Of a stretch of DNA of 64,000 bases, positions 18,636-28,110 are shown piece by piece. Each line of letters begins with the position of its first letter. Position 1 is the stretch's first letter. The stretch covers positions 2,914,001 through 2,978,000 of the forward strand of contig NZ_CP011409.1 in the NCBI RefSeq assembly GCF_001267925.1, read 5' to 3'. A program made the position numbers and the translations under genes. Source of the DNA: Herbaspirillum hiltneri N3 (GTDB lineage Bacteria > Pseudomonadota > Gammaproteobacteria > Burkholderiales > Burkholderiaceae_D). A model generated the notes under the pieces. The model had not been told where the DNA came from, ran no database searches, and saw only the letters and a program-made list of their open reading frames with translations.

Positions 18636-19995
18636 GGCGCTCTTCCTTGTGCGAGTCCTCTTCGACCGCGGTATTTTCCGATTCCAGGCTGATAGCTGAC
18701 AGCGGCAGCGTCAGGCGCACCGTGGCGCCGGCGACATGGCCGTTTTCGACACGGTTGTGCGCGGTGACGGCACCACCGAGTTTGCGCGCGACGTTGACCA
18801 CGAAGAACAAGCCCAGTCCGCCGCCGGTTTTGGCTTTGGTCGATTGGTAAGGCTTGCCGATCTGGTCCAACATCGACGGTACAAAACCTGGACCGGTGTC
18901 GTCCACGCTGAGGATCAGTTCGTCGGCTTCGCGCGCAGCCGTGAGGCTGAGCCAGCGCGGCGAGGCTTCCAGCGCATTGTCGAGGACGTTGCAGATCATT
19001 TGTTTGAGTGCGGAGTCGAACGCGACAGGCATGTCGTGTTCGATGAGGTTGCGGTAGTCGAAGGCGACGATGGGACGCGTCGTCCGGAATTCCTCGGCGA
19101 TGTCGCCCAGGAAGGTATTAAGGGTCGTCTTGACCGAGGACTCGCCGCGCGCTTCTCCGGCCGACAACAGCACGCCGCTGACGATGGTTTTGCAACGCTG
19201 CAGCTGGATCTGCATTTCGCTGATCTCTTCGATCAGCACGGGATTGCTGCTGAATTCGGGCATGCGCCGCCAGTCGCCGAGGATCACCGCCAGCGTTGCC
19301 AGCGGCGTGCCGAGCTCATGCGCGGCGCCGGACGCCAGCAGGCCCATGCGCACGATGTGATCTTCTTCGGCGGCGCGTTGGCGCAAGGCCGCCAGCTGGG
19401 CATCGCCGGCGCGGCGGTTGCTGCTGATGCGCGTGATGAAGATGGCCAGCAAAGAGGCGATCAGCAGGAAACTGATCAACATGCCTTCGACGTAGAGGCT
19501 GAACAGGCCTTCATCGTGGTCCGGCGGCAGCGACAGCGGCATGAAGAACTGCGACAGGCCGGCAAAGCACAGGCCGGTGATGCAGACGATGGTCCAGGTG
19601 GACCAGGTTTCCAGCAGCACCGCGCTCAGGATCACCTGCAGCAGGTACAGGAAGGCAAACGGGTTGCTGGCGCCGCCGCTGAGGTAGAGCTGCGCGGTGA
19701 GTGTGGCGACGTCGACCAGCAGCGCCAGGAACAGTTCGCGGTTGGTGACGAAGGGGCGCTCATGCCAGCGCAGGTGGCTGCCGATGTTGAAGGCGATCAG
19801 GCAGGCCAGCACTTCCAGCATGTGCGGCAGCGGCAATTGAATGTCGAAGCCGAAAATCACCACGATGATCGTAGTGATCTGGCCGAACACGGCGATCCAG
19901 CGCAGCTGGATCAGCTGCAGCATGTTCTTGTGTCCGGCGGCGCGATCAGGCGTATGGGCGGTTTCCGGGCCTGGCGGGATGACGCTGTCGATCAT
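18625..19995 (-). CDS. regB: redox sensor histidine kinase RegB/PrrB family
   Basis: A membrane kinase with six predicted helices that senses quinone and redox state. The loop GGASNPFAFLYLLQV matches the conserved GGxxNPF quinone-sensing segment of RegB. The H-box GAAHELGTPLATLAVI is the RegB type. A Cys in QLQRCKTIVSGVL corresponds to the redox-active Cys before the ATPase in RegB. ATPase motifs DDTGPGF and GGGLGLFF follow. The ATG at 19995 gives 456 residues but has no clear ribosome site; ATGs at 20070 and 20082, overlapping the SURF1 end, are alternatives. Confidence 0.9.
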   Translation of the reverse strand: MIDSVIPPGPETAHTPDRAAGHKNMLQLIQLRWIAVFGQITTIIVVIFGFDIQLPLPHMLEVLACLIAFNIGSHLRWHERPFVTNRELFLALLVDVATLTAQLYLSGGASNPFAFLYLLQVILSAVLLETWSTWTIVCITGLCFAGLSQFFMPLSLPPDHDEGLFSLYVEGMLISFLLIASLLAIFITRISSNRRAGDAQLAALRQRAAEEDHIVRMGLLASGAAHELGTPLATLAVILGDWRRMPEFSSNPVLIEEISEMQIQLQRCKTIVSGVLLSAGEARGESSVKTTLNTFLGDIAEEFRTTRPIVAFDYRNLIEHDMPVAFDSALKQMICNVLDNALEASPRWLSLTAAREADELILSVDDTGPGFVPSMLDQIGKPYQSTKAKTGGGLGLFFVVNVARKLGGAVTAHNRVENGHVAGATVRLTLPLSAISLESENTAVEEDSHKEERHAD

Positions 19996-20041
19996 GGTAA
20001 ACGAGTCAATTGGCGGGTCGGGAGCGACGAAGTTGCCGGAA

Positions 20042-20896
20042 TTATCCCGCGTCCGGAGCCTGCTTGCCATCTTTGTTTTCACCGGCGTCCGGCAGGCGGC
20101 GTCTTTCGTCGCGCCTGATCCAGAAGACGGCGCCGGCAGTCATCAGGGCCAGCCCGAACCAGGTCAGTGCGTAGACCAGATGGTTGTTGGGGAAGGAAAT
20201 CACGGTCAGGCCGCCCACGGCTTGTCCGCTTGCAGCGCGCTGCTGCTCCGATGCCGCGCTACCCGTGTCCTCGGCGTCGACGAAATACGGCGCAACACTT
20301 TCCAACTGCCGTTCCAGCTGCCGCGATGCCGCGATGGCGGCGACGTCGCGCGAAAACCAGCGATCCCCGGCAGCGTCGTTCTTGCGCAGGAAGCCGCCAT
20401 GCGGTTCGCTGATGCGCAGCAAACCGACGACATCGGCAGGCGCATCGGCTGCGCCCTCCTTCTCGTCGCGCGCACCGCCGGCGATGAAGCCGCGGTTGAC
20501 CAGCGTCGTGACGCCGTCGGCGCCGCGCAGCGGGGTCAGTAGCCAGAAGCCGGCACCCAGCCGTGACAAGGCCTGTACGCGCGCGGTTTTGGCGTAGAGG
20601 AAGGTGCCGCTCAGGCGCACATGCAGATATTCATGGGAATCAGCCGTCACGGCCGGCCAGGCATCCACGCCGGGAGCCGCGACCGGCGCCGCGACCGGCG
20701 CCGCATGCACGCGGCGGTCGACGCGCTCGATCAGGTCGAGTTTCCAGAACAGGCGCTTGACCTGCCAGGCGCCGAGCGCAAGGAATCCGAGGAAAACCGC
20801 GAGCATGCAGGCCGCAAGGAAACGGCGCAGCCCGGAAGACCGAGGGCGCGGCGCTGCTTCCGCAACGGCGCGCCCTGGAGAGTGGCTTGAGGTCAC
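20042..20896 (-). CDS. SURF1 family oxidase assembly protein
   Basis: SURF1 proteins help insert heme into heme-copper oxidase subunit I. The 284-residue protein has the two-helix layout: an N-terminal helix ending GFLALGAWQVKRLFWKLDLI, the family signature, and a C-terminal helix from NNHLVYALTWFGLALMTAG. The loop between carries VNRGFI, typical of the family. Start is a GTG 26 bp after cyoD. It occupies the place where cyoE is often found. Confidence 0.9.
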   Translation of the reverse strand: MTSSHSPGRAVAEAAPRPRSSGLRRFLAACMLAVFLGFLALGAWQVKRLFWKLDLIERVDRRVHAAPVAAPVAAPGVDAWPAVTADSHEYLHVRLSGTFLYAKTARVQALSRLGAGFWLLTPLRGADGVTTLVNRGFIAGGARDEKEGAADAPADVVGLLRISEPHGGFLRKNDAAGDRWFSRDVAAIAASRQLERQLESVAPYFVDAEDTGSAASEQQRAASGQAVGGLTVISFPNNHLVYALTWFGLALMTAGAVFWIRRDERRRLPDAGENKDGKQAPDAG

Positions 20897-20922
20897 TACT
20901 GATTACGACGGGTGCTTGCAGG

Positions 20923-21393
20923 TCACTTCATGCCAGGCATGTTGTGCTGCATGTTTTGCATCGAGCCCGGTACGGCTTCCTGCATCAGGTCCTGGCTCAT
21001 GCCCGGCATCATATTGTGATTCAGGTGATACATGACCCACAGCGAACCGGCCAGCATGATGACCACGACCATGATCGTGAAGATCAGGGCCAGGATGGTC
21101 CAGCCGCCTTCGGACTTGGAGTTCATGTGCAGGAAGTAGATCATGTGGACCACGATCTGCACCACCGCCAGACCCAGCAGGACCAGGCCTGCCGTGCTGG
21201 ATTTTTCGATCACGTTGCCCATGACCAGCCAGAACGGAATGGCCGTCAGGATCACCGCCAGCACGAAGCCGATGGTGTAGCTCTTCAGGCTGCCGTGGTC
21301 GGCGGTATGGTCGTGATGATGTACGTCGAAGCCGTCCTGATGGCCGTACTTTTCCGCGTGCGACGGATGTTCTTGGTGCTGTGGCGCGCTCAT
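20923..21393 (-). CDS. cyoD: cytochrome o ubiquinol oxidase subunit IV, with His-rich N-terminus and Met-rich C-terminus
   Basis: Subunit IV supports CuB assembly in the bo3 oxidase. The 156-residue protein has three helices ([47 protein letters not shown]), as in the family. Unusual additions are nine His in the first 33 residues and nine Met in the last ~38, including NHNMMPGM and [12 protein letters not shown]. The ATG at 21393 has GGGAG upstream and overlaps the cyoC stop in ATGA. Confidence 0.93.
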   Translation of the reverse strand: MSAPQHQEHPSHAEKYGHQDGFDVHHHDHTADHGSLKSYTIGFVLAVILTAIPFWLVMGNVIEKSSTAGLVLLGLAVVQIVVHMIYFLHMNSKSEGGWTILALIFTIMVVVIMLAGSLWVMYHLNHNMMPGMSQDLMQEAVPGSMQNMQHNMPGMK

Positions 21394-22025
21394 GGCAGGA
21401 CTCCCATCAGGTAAACAAAGGTGAAGACGCCGATCCAGACCACATCCAGAAAGTGCCAGAACATCGACAGGCACATCAGGCGACGACCGTTTTCAGGCGT
21501 CAGGCCGTGCTTGTTGATCTGGAACATCAGCGTGATCAGCCAGACGATGCCGAAACTGACGTGCAGACCGTGGGTTGCCACCAGTGCGAAGAAGGAAGTC
21601 AGGAAACCGCTGCGTTGCGGGCCGGCGCCTTCATGGATCAGGTGCGCAAACTCATACAGCTCCAGGTAGATGAAACCGGCGCCCAGCAAGCCGGTGACGG
21701 CCAGCCAGATCAGCGTGGTTTTGACCTTCTTCTTTTGCATTTCCAGCATGGCGAAGCCGTACGTGATCGACGACAACAGCAGCAAGGAAGTATTGACCGC
21801 CACCAGCGGCAGGTCGAACAGCTCGGCGCCGGTCGGACCGCCCGCATAGTTGCGGCCGAGCACGGCGTAAGTGGCAAACAGGCAGGCGAAGATCAGGCAA
21901 TCGCTCATCAGGTACATCCAGAAACCCAGCAAGGTGCCGTTTTCCGGATGATGTTCCCTGACGAAGTAGCGCGAACTAGGCGACGCGTCCATGGTTGCGG
22001 AGGAGGAATGTGAAATCTCAGACAT
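21390..22025 (-). CDS. cyoC: cytochrome o ubiquinol oxidase subunit III
   Basis: A five-helix subunit III of 211 residues. It shows the family segments [37 protein letters not shown] at the end, and the conserved Glu of [14 protein letters not shown]. The start overlaps the end of cyoB by 8 bases. Confidence 0.95.
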   Translation of the reverse strand: MSEISHSSSATMDASPSSRYFVREHHPENGTLLGFWMYLMSDCLIFACLFATYAVLGRNYAGGPTGAELFDLPLVAVNTSLLLLSSITYGFAMLEMQKKKVKTTLIWLAVTGLLGAGFIYLELYEFAHLIHEGAGPQRSGFLTSFFALVATHGLHVSFGIVWLITLMFQINKHGLTPENGRRLMCLSMFWHFLDVVWIGVFTFVYLMGVLP

Positions 22026-24021
22026 GGCTATCCAGCAAGCGTGTGCGGTTGGCTTCAACACGGACGACGTCGTCGGCCGGGATGTAGTAATCGCGTTTGT
22101 AATTGAATGTGTGGGTGATGATCGCGGCCATCAGGGCGACGAAACCGGCGCCGGCCACCAGCCACATTTGCCAGATCACGGCAAAGCCGATCACGGCGCT
22201 CAGGGCGGCGATGATGAAGCCCGCACCGGTGTTCTTCGGCATGTGGATAGGCACGAAACCATCTTTCGGACGGGTGTAGCCGTTGGCCTTCATGTCGGCC
22301 CAAGCGTCGTTGTCATGCACGCGCGGCGTGAACGCGAAGTTGTAGTCCGGCGGCGGCGACGAGGTCGACCATTCCAGCGTACGGGCGCGCCATGGGTCGC
22401 CGGTCGTGTCGCGCAGCTTGTCGCGGCGCAGGTAGCTGACCACCAGCTGGATGATGAACGAGCCGATACCCGCGGCAATCAGCAAGGCGCCGAAAGCAGC
22501 GATCTGGAACCAGATCTGCAGGGAAGGATCTTCGAAGTGGCTCATGCGGCGGGTAACGCCCATGAAGCCCAGCACGTACAGCGGCGTGAAGGCGACCCAG
22601 AAGCCTATGCACCAGAACCAGAAGCTGCAACGGCCCCAGAAATCGTCCAGCTTGTAGCCGAAAGCCTTGGGGAACCAGAAGTTGATGCCTGCGAACATGC
22701 CGAACACCACGCCGCCGATGATCACGTTGTGGAAGTGAGCAATCAGGAACAGGCTGTTGTGCAGCACGAAGTCGGCCGGCGGAACCGCCAGCATCACGCC
22801 GGTCATGCCGCCGATGACGAAGGTGATCATGAAACCGATGGTCCACAGCATGGGCACTTCGAAACGGATGCGGCCGCGGTACATGGTGAACAGCCAGTTG
22901 AAAATCTTGGCGCCGGTCGGGATCGAAATGATCATCGTGGTGATGCCGAAGAACGAATTGACGCTCGCCCCCGAACCCATGGTGAAGAAGTGATGCAGCC
23001 AGACCAGGTAGGACAGGATGGTGATCACGACGGTCGCATACACCATCGAGGTGTAGCCGAACAGGCGCTTGCCGCTGAAGGTCGAGACGATTTCCGAGAA
23101 AATGCCGAAGGCCGGCAGAATCAGGATGTACACCTCAGGGTGGCCCCAGATCCAGATCAGGTTCACGTACATCATGGCGTTGCCGCCGAGATCGTTGGTG
23201 AAGAAGTTGGTGCCAAACACGCGGTCCAGCGACAGCATGCCGAGCACGGCCGTCAGGATCGGGAAAGCGGCGACGATCAGCACGTTGGTGCACAGTGCAG
23301 TCCAGGTGAAGACGGGCATCTTCATCATGTTCATGCCCGGCGCGCGCATCTTGACGATGGTGGCGATCAGGTTGATGCCTGACAGCAGCGTCCCTACCCC
23401 GGCAATCTGCAATGACCATATGTAATAATCCACCCCCACATCAGGACTGCCGAGGATGCCCGACAATGGTGGATAAGCCAGCCAGCCGGTGCGGGCGAAT
23501 TCGCCGACGAACAGCGAAGCCATGACCAGGCCCGCGCCGAATGTAGTCATCCAGAAGCTGAAGTTGTTCAGGAAAGGGAAAGCCACGTCGCGTGCGCCGA
23601 TCTGCAGCGGCACGACGTAGTTCATCAGGCCGGTCACCAGCGGCATCGCCACGAAGAAGATCATGATCACGCCGTGGGCGGTGAAGACCTGGTCGTAGTG
23701 ATGCGGCGGCAGGAAGCCGGCCGAGTCGCCGAAGGACAGCGCCTGCTGGGCGCGCATCATCAGCGCATCGGCAAAGCCGCGCAACAGCATGACGATGCCG
23801 AGGATGACATACATGATGCCGATTTTCTTGTGGTCGATGCTGGTGATCCAGTCGCGCCACAAGGTTCCCCACAGGCGGAAATAGGTAATGCCGCCGAGTA
23901 CGGCGGCGCCGCCGATCAGCACGCCGATGAAGGTGATCAGCAAGATGGGTTCATGAAAGGGAATCGCTTCCCAGCTGAGACGGCCGAAGATCAGCTTGGT
24001 CATGTCAATATGGTCTAGCAT
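22018..24021 (-). CDS. cyoB: cytochrome o ubiquinol oxidase subunit I
   Basis: The catalytic heme-copper subunit reduces oxygen with electrons from quinol and pumps protons. It has 667 residues. Ligand motifs visible are [15 protein letters not shown] (low-spin heme His), [14 protein letters not shown] (CuB His and cross-linked Tyr), LHHFFTMG (two CuB His) and [13 protein letters not shown] (heme His). The ATG at 24021 begins [21 protein letters not shown], typical of CyoB. Confidence 0.97.
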   Translation of the reverse strand: MLDHIDMTKLIFGRLSWEAIPFHEPILLITFIGVLIGGAAVLGGITYFRLWGTLWRDWITSIDHKKIGIMYVILGIVMLLRGFADALMMRAQQALSFGDSAGFLPPHHYDQVFTAHGVIMIFFVAMPLVTGLMNYVVPLQIGARDVAFPFLNNFSFWMTTFGAGLVMASLFVGEFARTGWLAYPPLSGILGSPDVGVDYYIWSLQIAGVGTLLSGINLIATIVKMRAPGMNMMKMPVFTWTALCTNVLIVAAFPILTAVLGMLSLDRVFGTNFFTNDLGGNAMMYVNLIWIWGHPEVYILILPAFGIFSEIVSTFSGKRLFGYTSMVYATVVITILSYLVWLHHFFTMGSGASVNSFFGITTMIISIPTGAKIFNWLFTMYRGRIRFEVPMLWTIGFMITFVIGGMTGVMLAVPPADFVLHNSLFLIAHFHNVIIGGVVFGMFAGINFWFPKAFGYKLDDFWGRCSFWFWCIGFWVAFTPLYVLGFMGVTRRMSHFEDPSLQIWFQIAAFGALLIAAGIGSFIIQLVVSYLRRDKLRDTTGDPWRARTLEWSTSSPPPDYNFAFTPRVHDNDAWADMKANGYTRPKDGFVPIHMPKNTGAGFIIAALSAVIGFAVIWQMWLVAGAGFVALMAAIITHTFNYKRDYYIPADDVVRVEANRTRLLDSHV

Positions 24022-24023
24022 CG

Positions 24024-24134
24024 TTACTTTCCGCTGAAAAAGAAGGTCGCGGCGCCATGCATTGCAGCTCGCATGGCGCACTTGCCGGCTGCGTGCATCA
24101 CTGCCGCCGGCGATTCTTTCGATTGATTATTCAT
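24024..24134 (-). CDS. possible 36-residue leader or linker peptide between cyoA and cyoB
   Basis: A short frame starts with ATG inside the cyoA stop region and ends three bases before the cyoB start. It overlaps cyoA by 8 bases and fills the only gap in the cyo operon. The peptide is Ala/Met/His-rich and ends FFFSGK. No ribosome site is clear. It may be a real coupling peptide or just spacer. Confidence 0.25.
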   Translation of the reverse strand: MNNQSKESPAAVMHAAGKCAMRAAMHGAATFFFSGK

Positions 24135-25128
24135 GGTGGTGCTGGCTGCCTGCCATGGCGACTTCCTGCGAGGCAGCCCTGGCGGCGCCCTTTTCGGTCT
24201 TTTCGCCCTTGGCGTCATCCTTGACGTTCTTGTCGGTCATCATCTGCTGGTCCATGCAAACCTGGCCTTCGGCGACGCAACGATTCAGGATCGCGTGGAA
24301 CAGCGTGCCGTCGACGGCATTGAAATGCTGCACCGGGTCCTTGATGCTCGGCTTTTCCAGCGCCATATATTCAGCGCGCTTGAGGGCGCCGCCGCTGGAC
24401 TTGACTTTCTTGACCCAGGCGTCGAAGTCGCCATCGCTCACGCCGTGGAACTTGAAGCGCATGTCCGAGAAACCGGCGCCGCTGTAGTTGGCGGAGAAGC
24501 CTTCAAACTCGCCCGGCTTGTTGATGACGGCGTTGAGCTTGGTCTGCATGCCCGGCATCGCGTAAATCTGTCCTGCCAGCGCCGGGATATAGAAGGAATT
24601 CATCACGGTCGAAGCGGTAATCCTGAATTCGATCGGACGGTCGACCGGCGCCGCCAGTTCATTGACGGTGGCGATGCCTTGCTCCGGATAGATGAACAGC
24701 CACTTCCAGTCCAGCGCGACCACTTCCACGGTCAGCGGCTTGACGTTTTCAGGTATCGGGCGCTGCGCATCGAGGCGCGACAGCTTGCGGTACGGATCGA
24801 GCGTGTGGGTGCTGATCCAGGTCAGCAGGCCGAGCGCGATGATGATCAGCAGCGGCGCGCCCCAGATGACCAGCTCGAGCTGGGTCGAGTGATCCCAGTC
24901 AGGCTCATAGCGCGCGGCGGTATTGTTCTGGCGATAGCGCCAGGCGAAAAGGACGATCAGCACGATCACCGGAACGATAATCAGCAGCATCAGGATGGTG
25001 GAAATGACGATCAGCCTGCCTTGCTGGTTGGCGATGTCTCCCGAAGGGTTCAGGACGACCGTATTGCAACCGGCCAGCAGAATTGCGAGCAGAAAAATGA
25101 ATCCGCGGCGAATGAGATGTGAAAACAT
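24127..25128 (-). CDS. cyoA: cytochrome o ubiquinol oxidase subunit II
   Basis: A lipoprotein of 333 residues with signal and lipobox LLAGC (Cys21), two membrane helices and a cupredoxin domain. The CuA ligands of cytochrome c oxidases are absent, as expected for a quinol oxidase; VVALDWKWLFIYPEQGIATVNE is the conserved CyoA segment. The C-terminal extension is charged and ends SQHHHE, longer than usual. It is the first gene of the cyoABCD-SURF1-regBA operon. Confidence 0.95.
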   Translation of the reverse strand: MFSHLIRRGFIFLLAILLAGCNTVVLNPSGDIANQQGRLIVISTILMLLIIVPVIVLIVLFAWRYRQNNTAARYEPDWDHSTQLELVIWGAPLLIIIALGLLTWISTHTLDPYRKLSRLDAQRPIPENVKPLTVEVVALDWKWLFIYPEQGIATVNELAAPVDRPIEFRITASTVMNSFYIPALAGQIYAMPGMQTKLNAVINKPGEFEGFSANYSGAGFSDMRFKFHGVSDGDFDAWVKKVKSSGGALKRAEYMALEKPSIKDPVQHFNAVDGTLFHAILNRCVAEGQVCMDQQMMTDKNVKDDAKGEKTEKGAARAASQEVAMAGSQHHHE

Positions 25129-25195
25129 GCAGGGAAAGTCCAGTCGGAGCTATCAAATCATGCTAATGTACACTTACCGTTCGGCATTGGCGATT

Positions 25196-25208
25196 GGACA
25201 ATTTGTCC
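25196..25208. promoter_or_regulatory. inverted repeat in the cyoA/transporter divergent region
   Basis: GGACAA-T-TTGTCC is a perfect 6-bp inverted repeat with one central base. It lies 68 bp upstream of cyoA and 87 bp upstream of the transporter start. This looks like a dimeric regulator site; I cannot name the regulator. Confidence 0.4.
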
Positions 25209-25294
25209 TACCCTCGCGGTCATCTAGATGGTGAATTTGCCAATGTGCCGGCGGAACGTAGCGGCATTACAGACCGAACCAAGAAAGAGAGACA

Positions 25295-26656
25295 ATGATC
25301 ATGGCTAGCACTCATATTCATCACCCTGAAGTTCCTGGCAAATTTTCTGCAAATACGCCTGTCGGTGGTTCTGATAATGTCAACAATGCCAAATCTGATC
25401 ATCCAGTGATTGCACCCGGCGATATTGCAATCGGCGTGGTCATCGGAAGGGCTTCAGAATACTTCGATTTCTTCGTGTATGCCATAGCCTCGGTGTTGGT
25501 TTTTCCCACTATTTTCTTTCCATTTGAACAACGCCTCGAGGGCACGCTCTACTCCTTCACCATTTTTGCCTTCGCGTTTCTGGCGCGTCCGTTCGGCACC
25601 ATGCTGTTCATGGCCATCCAGAAAAAGCTCGGGCGCGAGGTCAAGCTGACGCTTGCCCTGTTCCTGCTGGGCCTGTCGACGGCCGGCATCGCTTTCCTGC
25701 CGACATATGAACATCTGGGCTTCACCGCCATCGTGCTGCTCTCCGTGCTGCGTATCGGCCAGGGCCTGGCGCTGGGCGGTTCCTGGGACGGCTTGCCGTC
25801 GCTGCTGGCGCTCAACGTGCCGAAGAACAAGCGCGGCTGGTACGCCATGCTCGGCCAGCTCGGTGCGCCTGTCGGCTTCATCGTCGCCGGCCTGGTGTTC
25901 GCCTACCTGATCGGCAACCTGAGCAGCGACGACTTCCTCGAGTGGGGCTGGCGCTATCCGTTCTATGTCGCCTTCGCAATCAACGTCGTGGCGCTGTTCG
26001 CCCGTCTGCGCCTGGTAGCCTCGGAGGAATATGCCAGCCTGCTGGCCGAACGTGAACTGGAACCGACCAGCGTCGTCGAGATTGCCCGCACCCAGGGCCG
26101 CAACCTGATCATCGGCGCCCTTGCCGCACTGGCCAGCTATGCACTGTTCCATCTGGTGTCGGTGTTCCCGCTGTCGTGGATCTCGCTGTATTCGATGCGC
26201 TCGATGAGCGACTTCCTGATGGTGCAGGTGTTCGGTGCGGTGCTGATGATGGTCGGCATCGTGCTGTCCGGCCCCATCGCCGACCGCTTCGGCCGGCGCA
26301 CCACGCTGGGCGCCCTGGCGGTGCTGATCGCGGTGCTGAGCGGCTTCGTGCCGACGCTGATCAACGGCGGCGACACCGGACAGGACATCTTCATCCTGGT
26401 CGGCTTCGCCCTGCTCGGTCTGTCCTACGGCCAGGCCGCCGGTGCGGTGACCGCCAACTTCCCGAGCAAGTATCGCTACACCGGCGCGGCGCTGACCTCC
26501 GATCTGGCCTGGCTGGTCGGCGCAGGTTTTGCACCCCTGGTGGCGCTGGGATTGTCGGCGCACTTCGGCCTGGCTTACGTGAGCATCTACCTGCTGTCGG
26601 GCGCGGTCTGCTCGCTGGCGGCGCTGAGCGTGAACCGCGCTCTGGATATCCGCTGA
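25295..26656 (+). CDS. MFS transporter, metabolite:proton symporter (MHS) type
   Basis: A 453-residue inner-membrane carrier with about 12 helices. The N-terminal motif IGRASEYFDFFVYAIASVLVFP and later FLARPFGTMLF are typical of the MHS subfamily (ShiA/ProP/KgtP-like), and GPIADRFGRRTT is the MFS loop signature in the second half. A hydrophilic N-terminal tail of about 40 residues precedes the first helix. Substrate is not deducible. It diverges from cyoA and ends at a strong terminator. Confidence 0.85.
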   Translation: MIMASTHIHHPEVPGKFSANTPVGGSDNVNNAKSDHPVIAPGDIAIGVVIGRASEYFDFFVYAIASVLVFPTIFFPFEQRLEGTLYSFTIFAFAFLARPFGTMLFMAIQKKLGREVKLTLALFLLGLSTAGIAFLPTYEHLGFTAIVLLSVLRIGQGLALGGSWDGLPSLLALNVPKNKRGWYAMLGQLGAPVGFIVAGLVFAYLIGNLSSDDFLEWGWRYPFYVAFAINVVALFARLRLVASEEYASLLAERELEPTSVVEIARTQGRNLIIGALAALASYALFHLVSVFPLSWISLYSMRSMSDFLMVQVFGAVLMMVGIVLSGPIADRFGRRTTLGALAVLIAVLSGFVPTLINGGDTGQDIFILVGFALLGLSYGQAAGAVTANFPSKYRYTGAALTSDLAWLVGAGFAPLVALGLSAHFGLAYVSIYLLSGAVCSLAALSVNRALDIR

Positions 26657-26684
26657 TCTGATCCGCCGATACTGATCAACCAAT

Positions 26685-26723
26685 AAAAACGGCCTGGCAT
26701 GCGCAAGCAGCCAGGCCGTTTTT
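26685..26723. terminator. strong bidirectional rho-independent terminator
   Basis: AAAAACGGCCTGGC and GCCAGGCCGTTTTT form a perfect 14-bp stem with an 11-base loop, flanked by A and T runs. It serves both the MFS gene and the convergent sulfonate operon. Confidence 0.9.
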
Positions 26724-26742
26724 ACGTGGGCATCCCCTCTTT

Positions 26743-28110
26743 TTAAGCCACCCGATCCAATATGTCGCCGCCCTGCCGGTAGATCCTGTGCGCCGGTCGC
26801 GCCAGTCCCAGGTTTTCGCGCAAGGTCTTTCCTTCATACTCGGTGCGGAACAAGCCGCGCCGGCGCAATTCCGGCAGCACCAGCTCGACGAAGTCGTCGA
26901 GTCCGCCCGGCAAGGTCGGCGGCATGATATTGAACCCATCCGCGCCACCCTTCAGGAACCACTCTTCAAGCCGGTCGACGATGCTCTCCGGCGTACCGTG
27001 GATGGACCAGTGACCGCGCGCAGTCGCCACGCGCAGGTATAGCTGGCGGATCGTCAGCTGCTCGCGTCGCGCCAGCGCCGTCACCAGTTGGAAGCGGCTC
27101 TTGGTGCCGTTCGGCTCCTGCAGGTTTTCCGGCAGCGGGCCGTCGAGCGGATATCCGGACAGGTCGATGCCGCCCAGATGCTGTTGCAGCAGCGACAGGC
27201 CGACGCTGGGGTGAATCAGCGATTGCAGTTCTTCGAACTTCTCCCGTGCTTCGCTTTCGCTGCGGCCGACTACCGGGAACACTCCCGGCATGATCTTCAA
27301 TTCATCAGGTTCGCGGCCGTATTTGGCGAGACGCGATTTCAGCCCGCTGTAGAAATGCTGCGCGTCTTCCAGCGATTGCTGAGCGGTAAAGATCACTTCC
27401 GCCGTGCGCGCCGCCAGCTCCTGGCCCGGCCCGGACGACCCGGCCTGCACCACCACCGGATGTCCCTGCACAGGGCGCGCCACATTGAGCGGCCCGCGCA
27501 CCGAGAAATGCTTGCCCTTGTGATGGATCGCATGCAGCTTGCTGCTATCGAAATGCACGCCCTCGGCCTGGTCGAAGCGGAAGGCGTCGTCTTCCCAGCT
27601 GTCCCACAAGCCGCGCACGACGTCGACGAATTCTTCAGCGCGTTCATACCGTGCACCGTGCTCGGGATGCTTGTCGAGATTGAAGTTGTGCGCCTCCGAC
27701 TCCGACCACGAGGTCACCACGTTCCACCCCGCGCGGCCGTTGCTCAGATGGTCGAGCGAGGCGAATTTGCGCGCCACATGGTAAGGCTCGTTATAAGTGG
27801 TCGACACCGTCGCCACCAGCCCGATGTGCGCGGTCGATTGCGACAGCGCCGACAACAGCGTCAGCGGCTCGAAGGTCGCCGCGCGCGACGTCAGGTGCAA
27901 GGTCTCTGCATCGTGCGAACGAATCGCCACACCGTCGGCCAGGAACAAGGCATCGAACCTGGCGCGCTCGGCGGTCTGTGCGATCTGCCGGTAATGCGCG
28001 ATGTTCTGGCCGGCATCTGGTTGCGCGCGCGGATGCCGCCAACCCGCCACGTGATGTCCGGTCGCCTGCAGGAAGGCACCCAGGCGCAGTTGTTTTTTCG
28101 GGCCGCTCAT
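26743..28110 (-). CDS. FMN-dependent monooxygenase, NtaA/SnaA/DszA/DmoA family
   Basis: A luciferase-like flavin monooxygenase of 455 residues. Family marks are LGAFLQATGHHVAGWRHP, the NVVTSWSESEAHNFN segment, and HPVVVQAGSSGPGQELAARTAEVIFTAQQ. The family oxidises sulfonates, thioethers or aminopolycarboxylates using reduced FMN from a separate reductase; no reductase gene is nearby. Co-transcription with a TauD-type enzyme and an Ssu-type importer points to an organosulfur substrate. It overlaps the dioxygenase by 4 bases. Confidence 0.88.
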   Translation of the reverse strand: MSGPKKQLRLGAFLQATGHHVAGWRHPRAQPDAGQNIAHYRQIAQTAERARFDALFLADGVAIRSHDAETLHLTSRAATFEPLTLLSALSQSTAHIGLVATVSTTYNEPYHVARKFASLDHLSNGRAGWNVVTSWSESEAHNFNLDKHPEHGARYERAEEFVDVVRGLWDSWEDDAFRFDQAEGVHFDSSKLHAIHHKGKHFSVRGPLNVARPVQGHPVVVQAGSSGPGQELAARTAEVIFTAQQSLEDAQHFYSGLKSRLAKYGREPDELKIMPGVFPVVGRSESEAREKFEELQSLIHPSVGLSLLQQHLGGIDLSGYPLDGPLPENLQEPNGTKSRFQLVTALARREQLTIRQLYLRVATARGHWSIHGTPESIVDRLEEWFLKGGADGFNIMPPTLPGGLDDFVELVLPELRRRGLFRTEYEGKTLRENLGLARPAHRIYRQGGDILDRVA

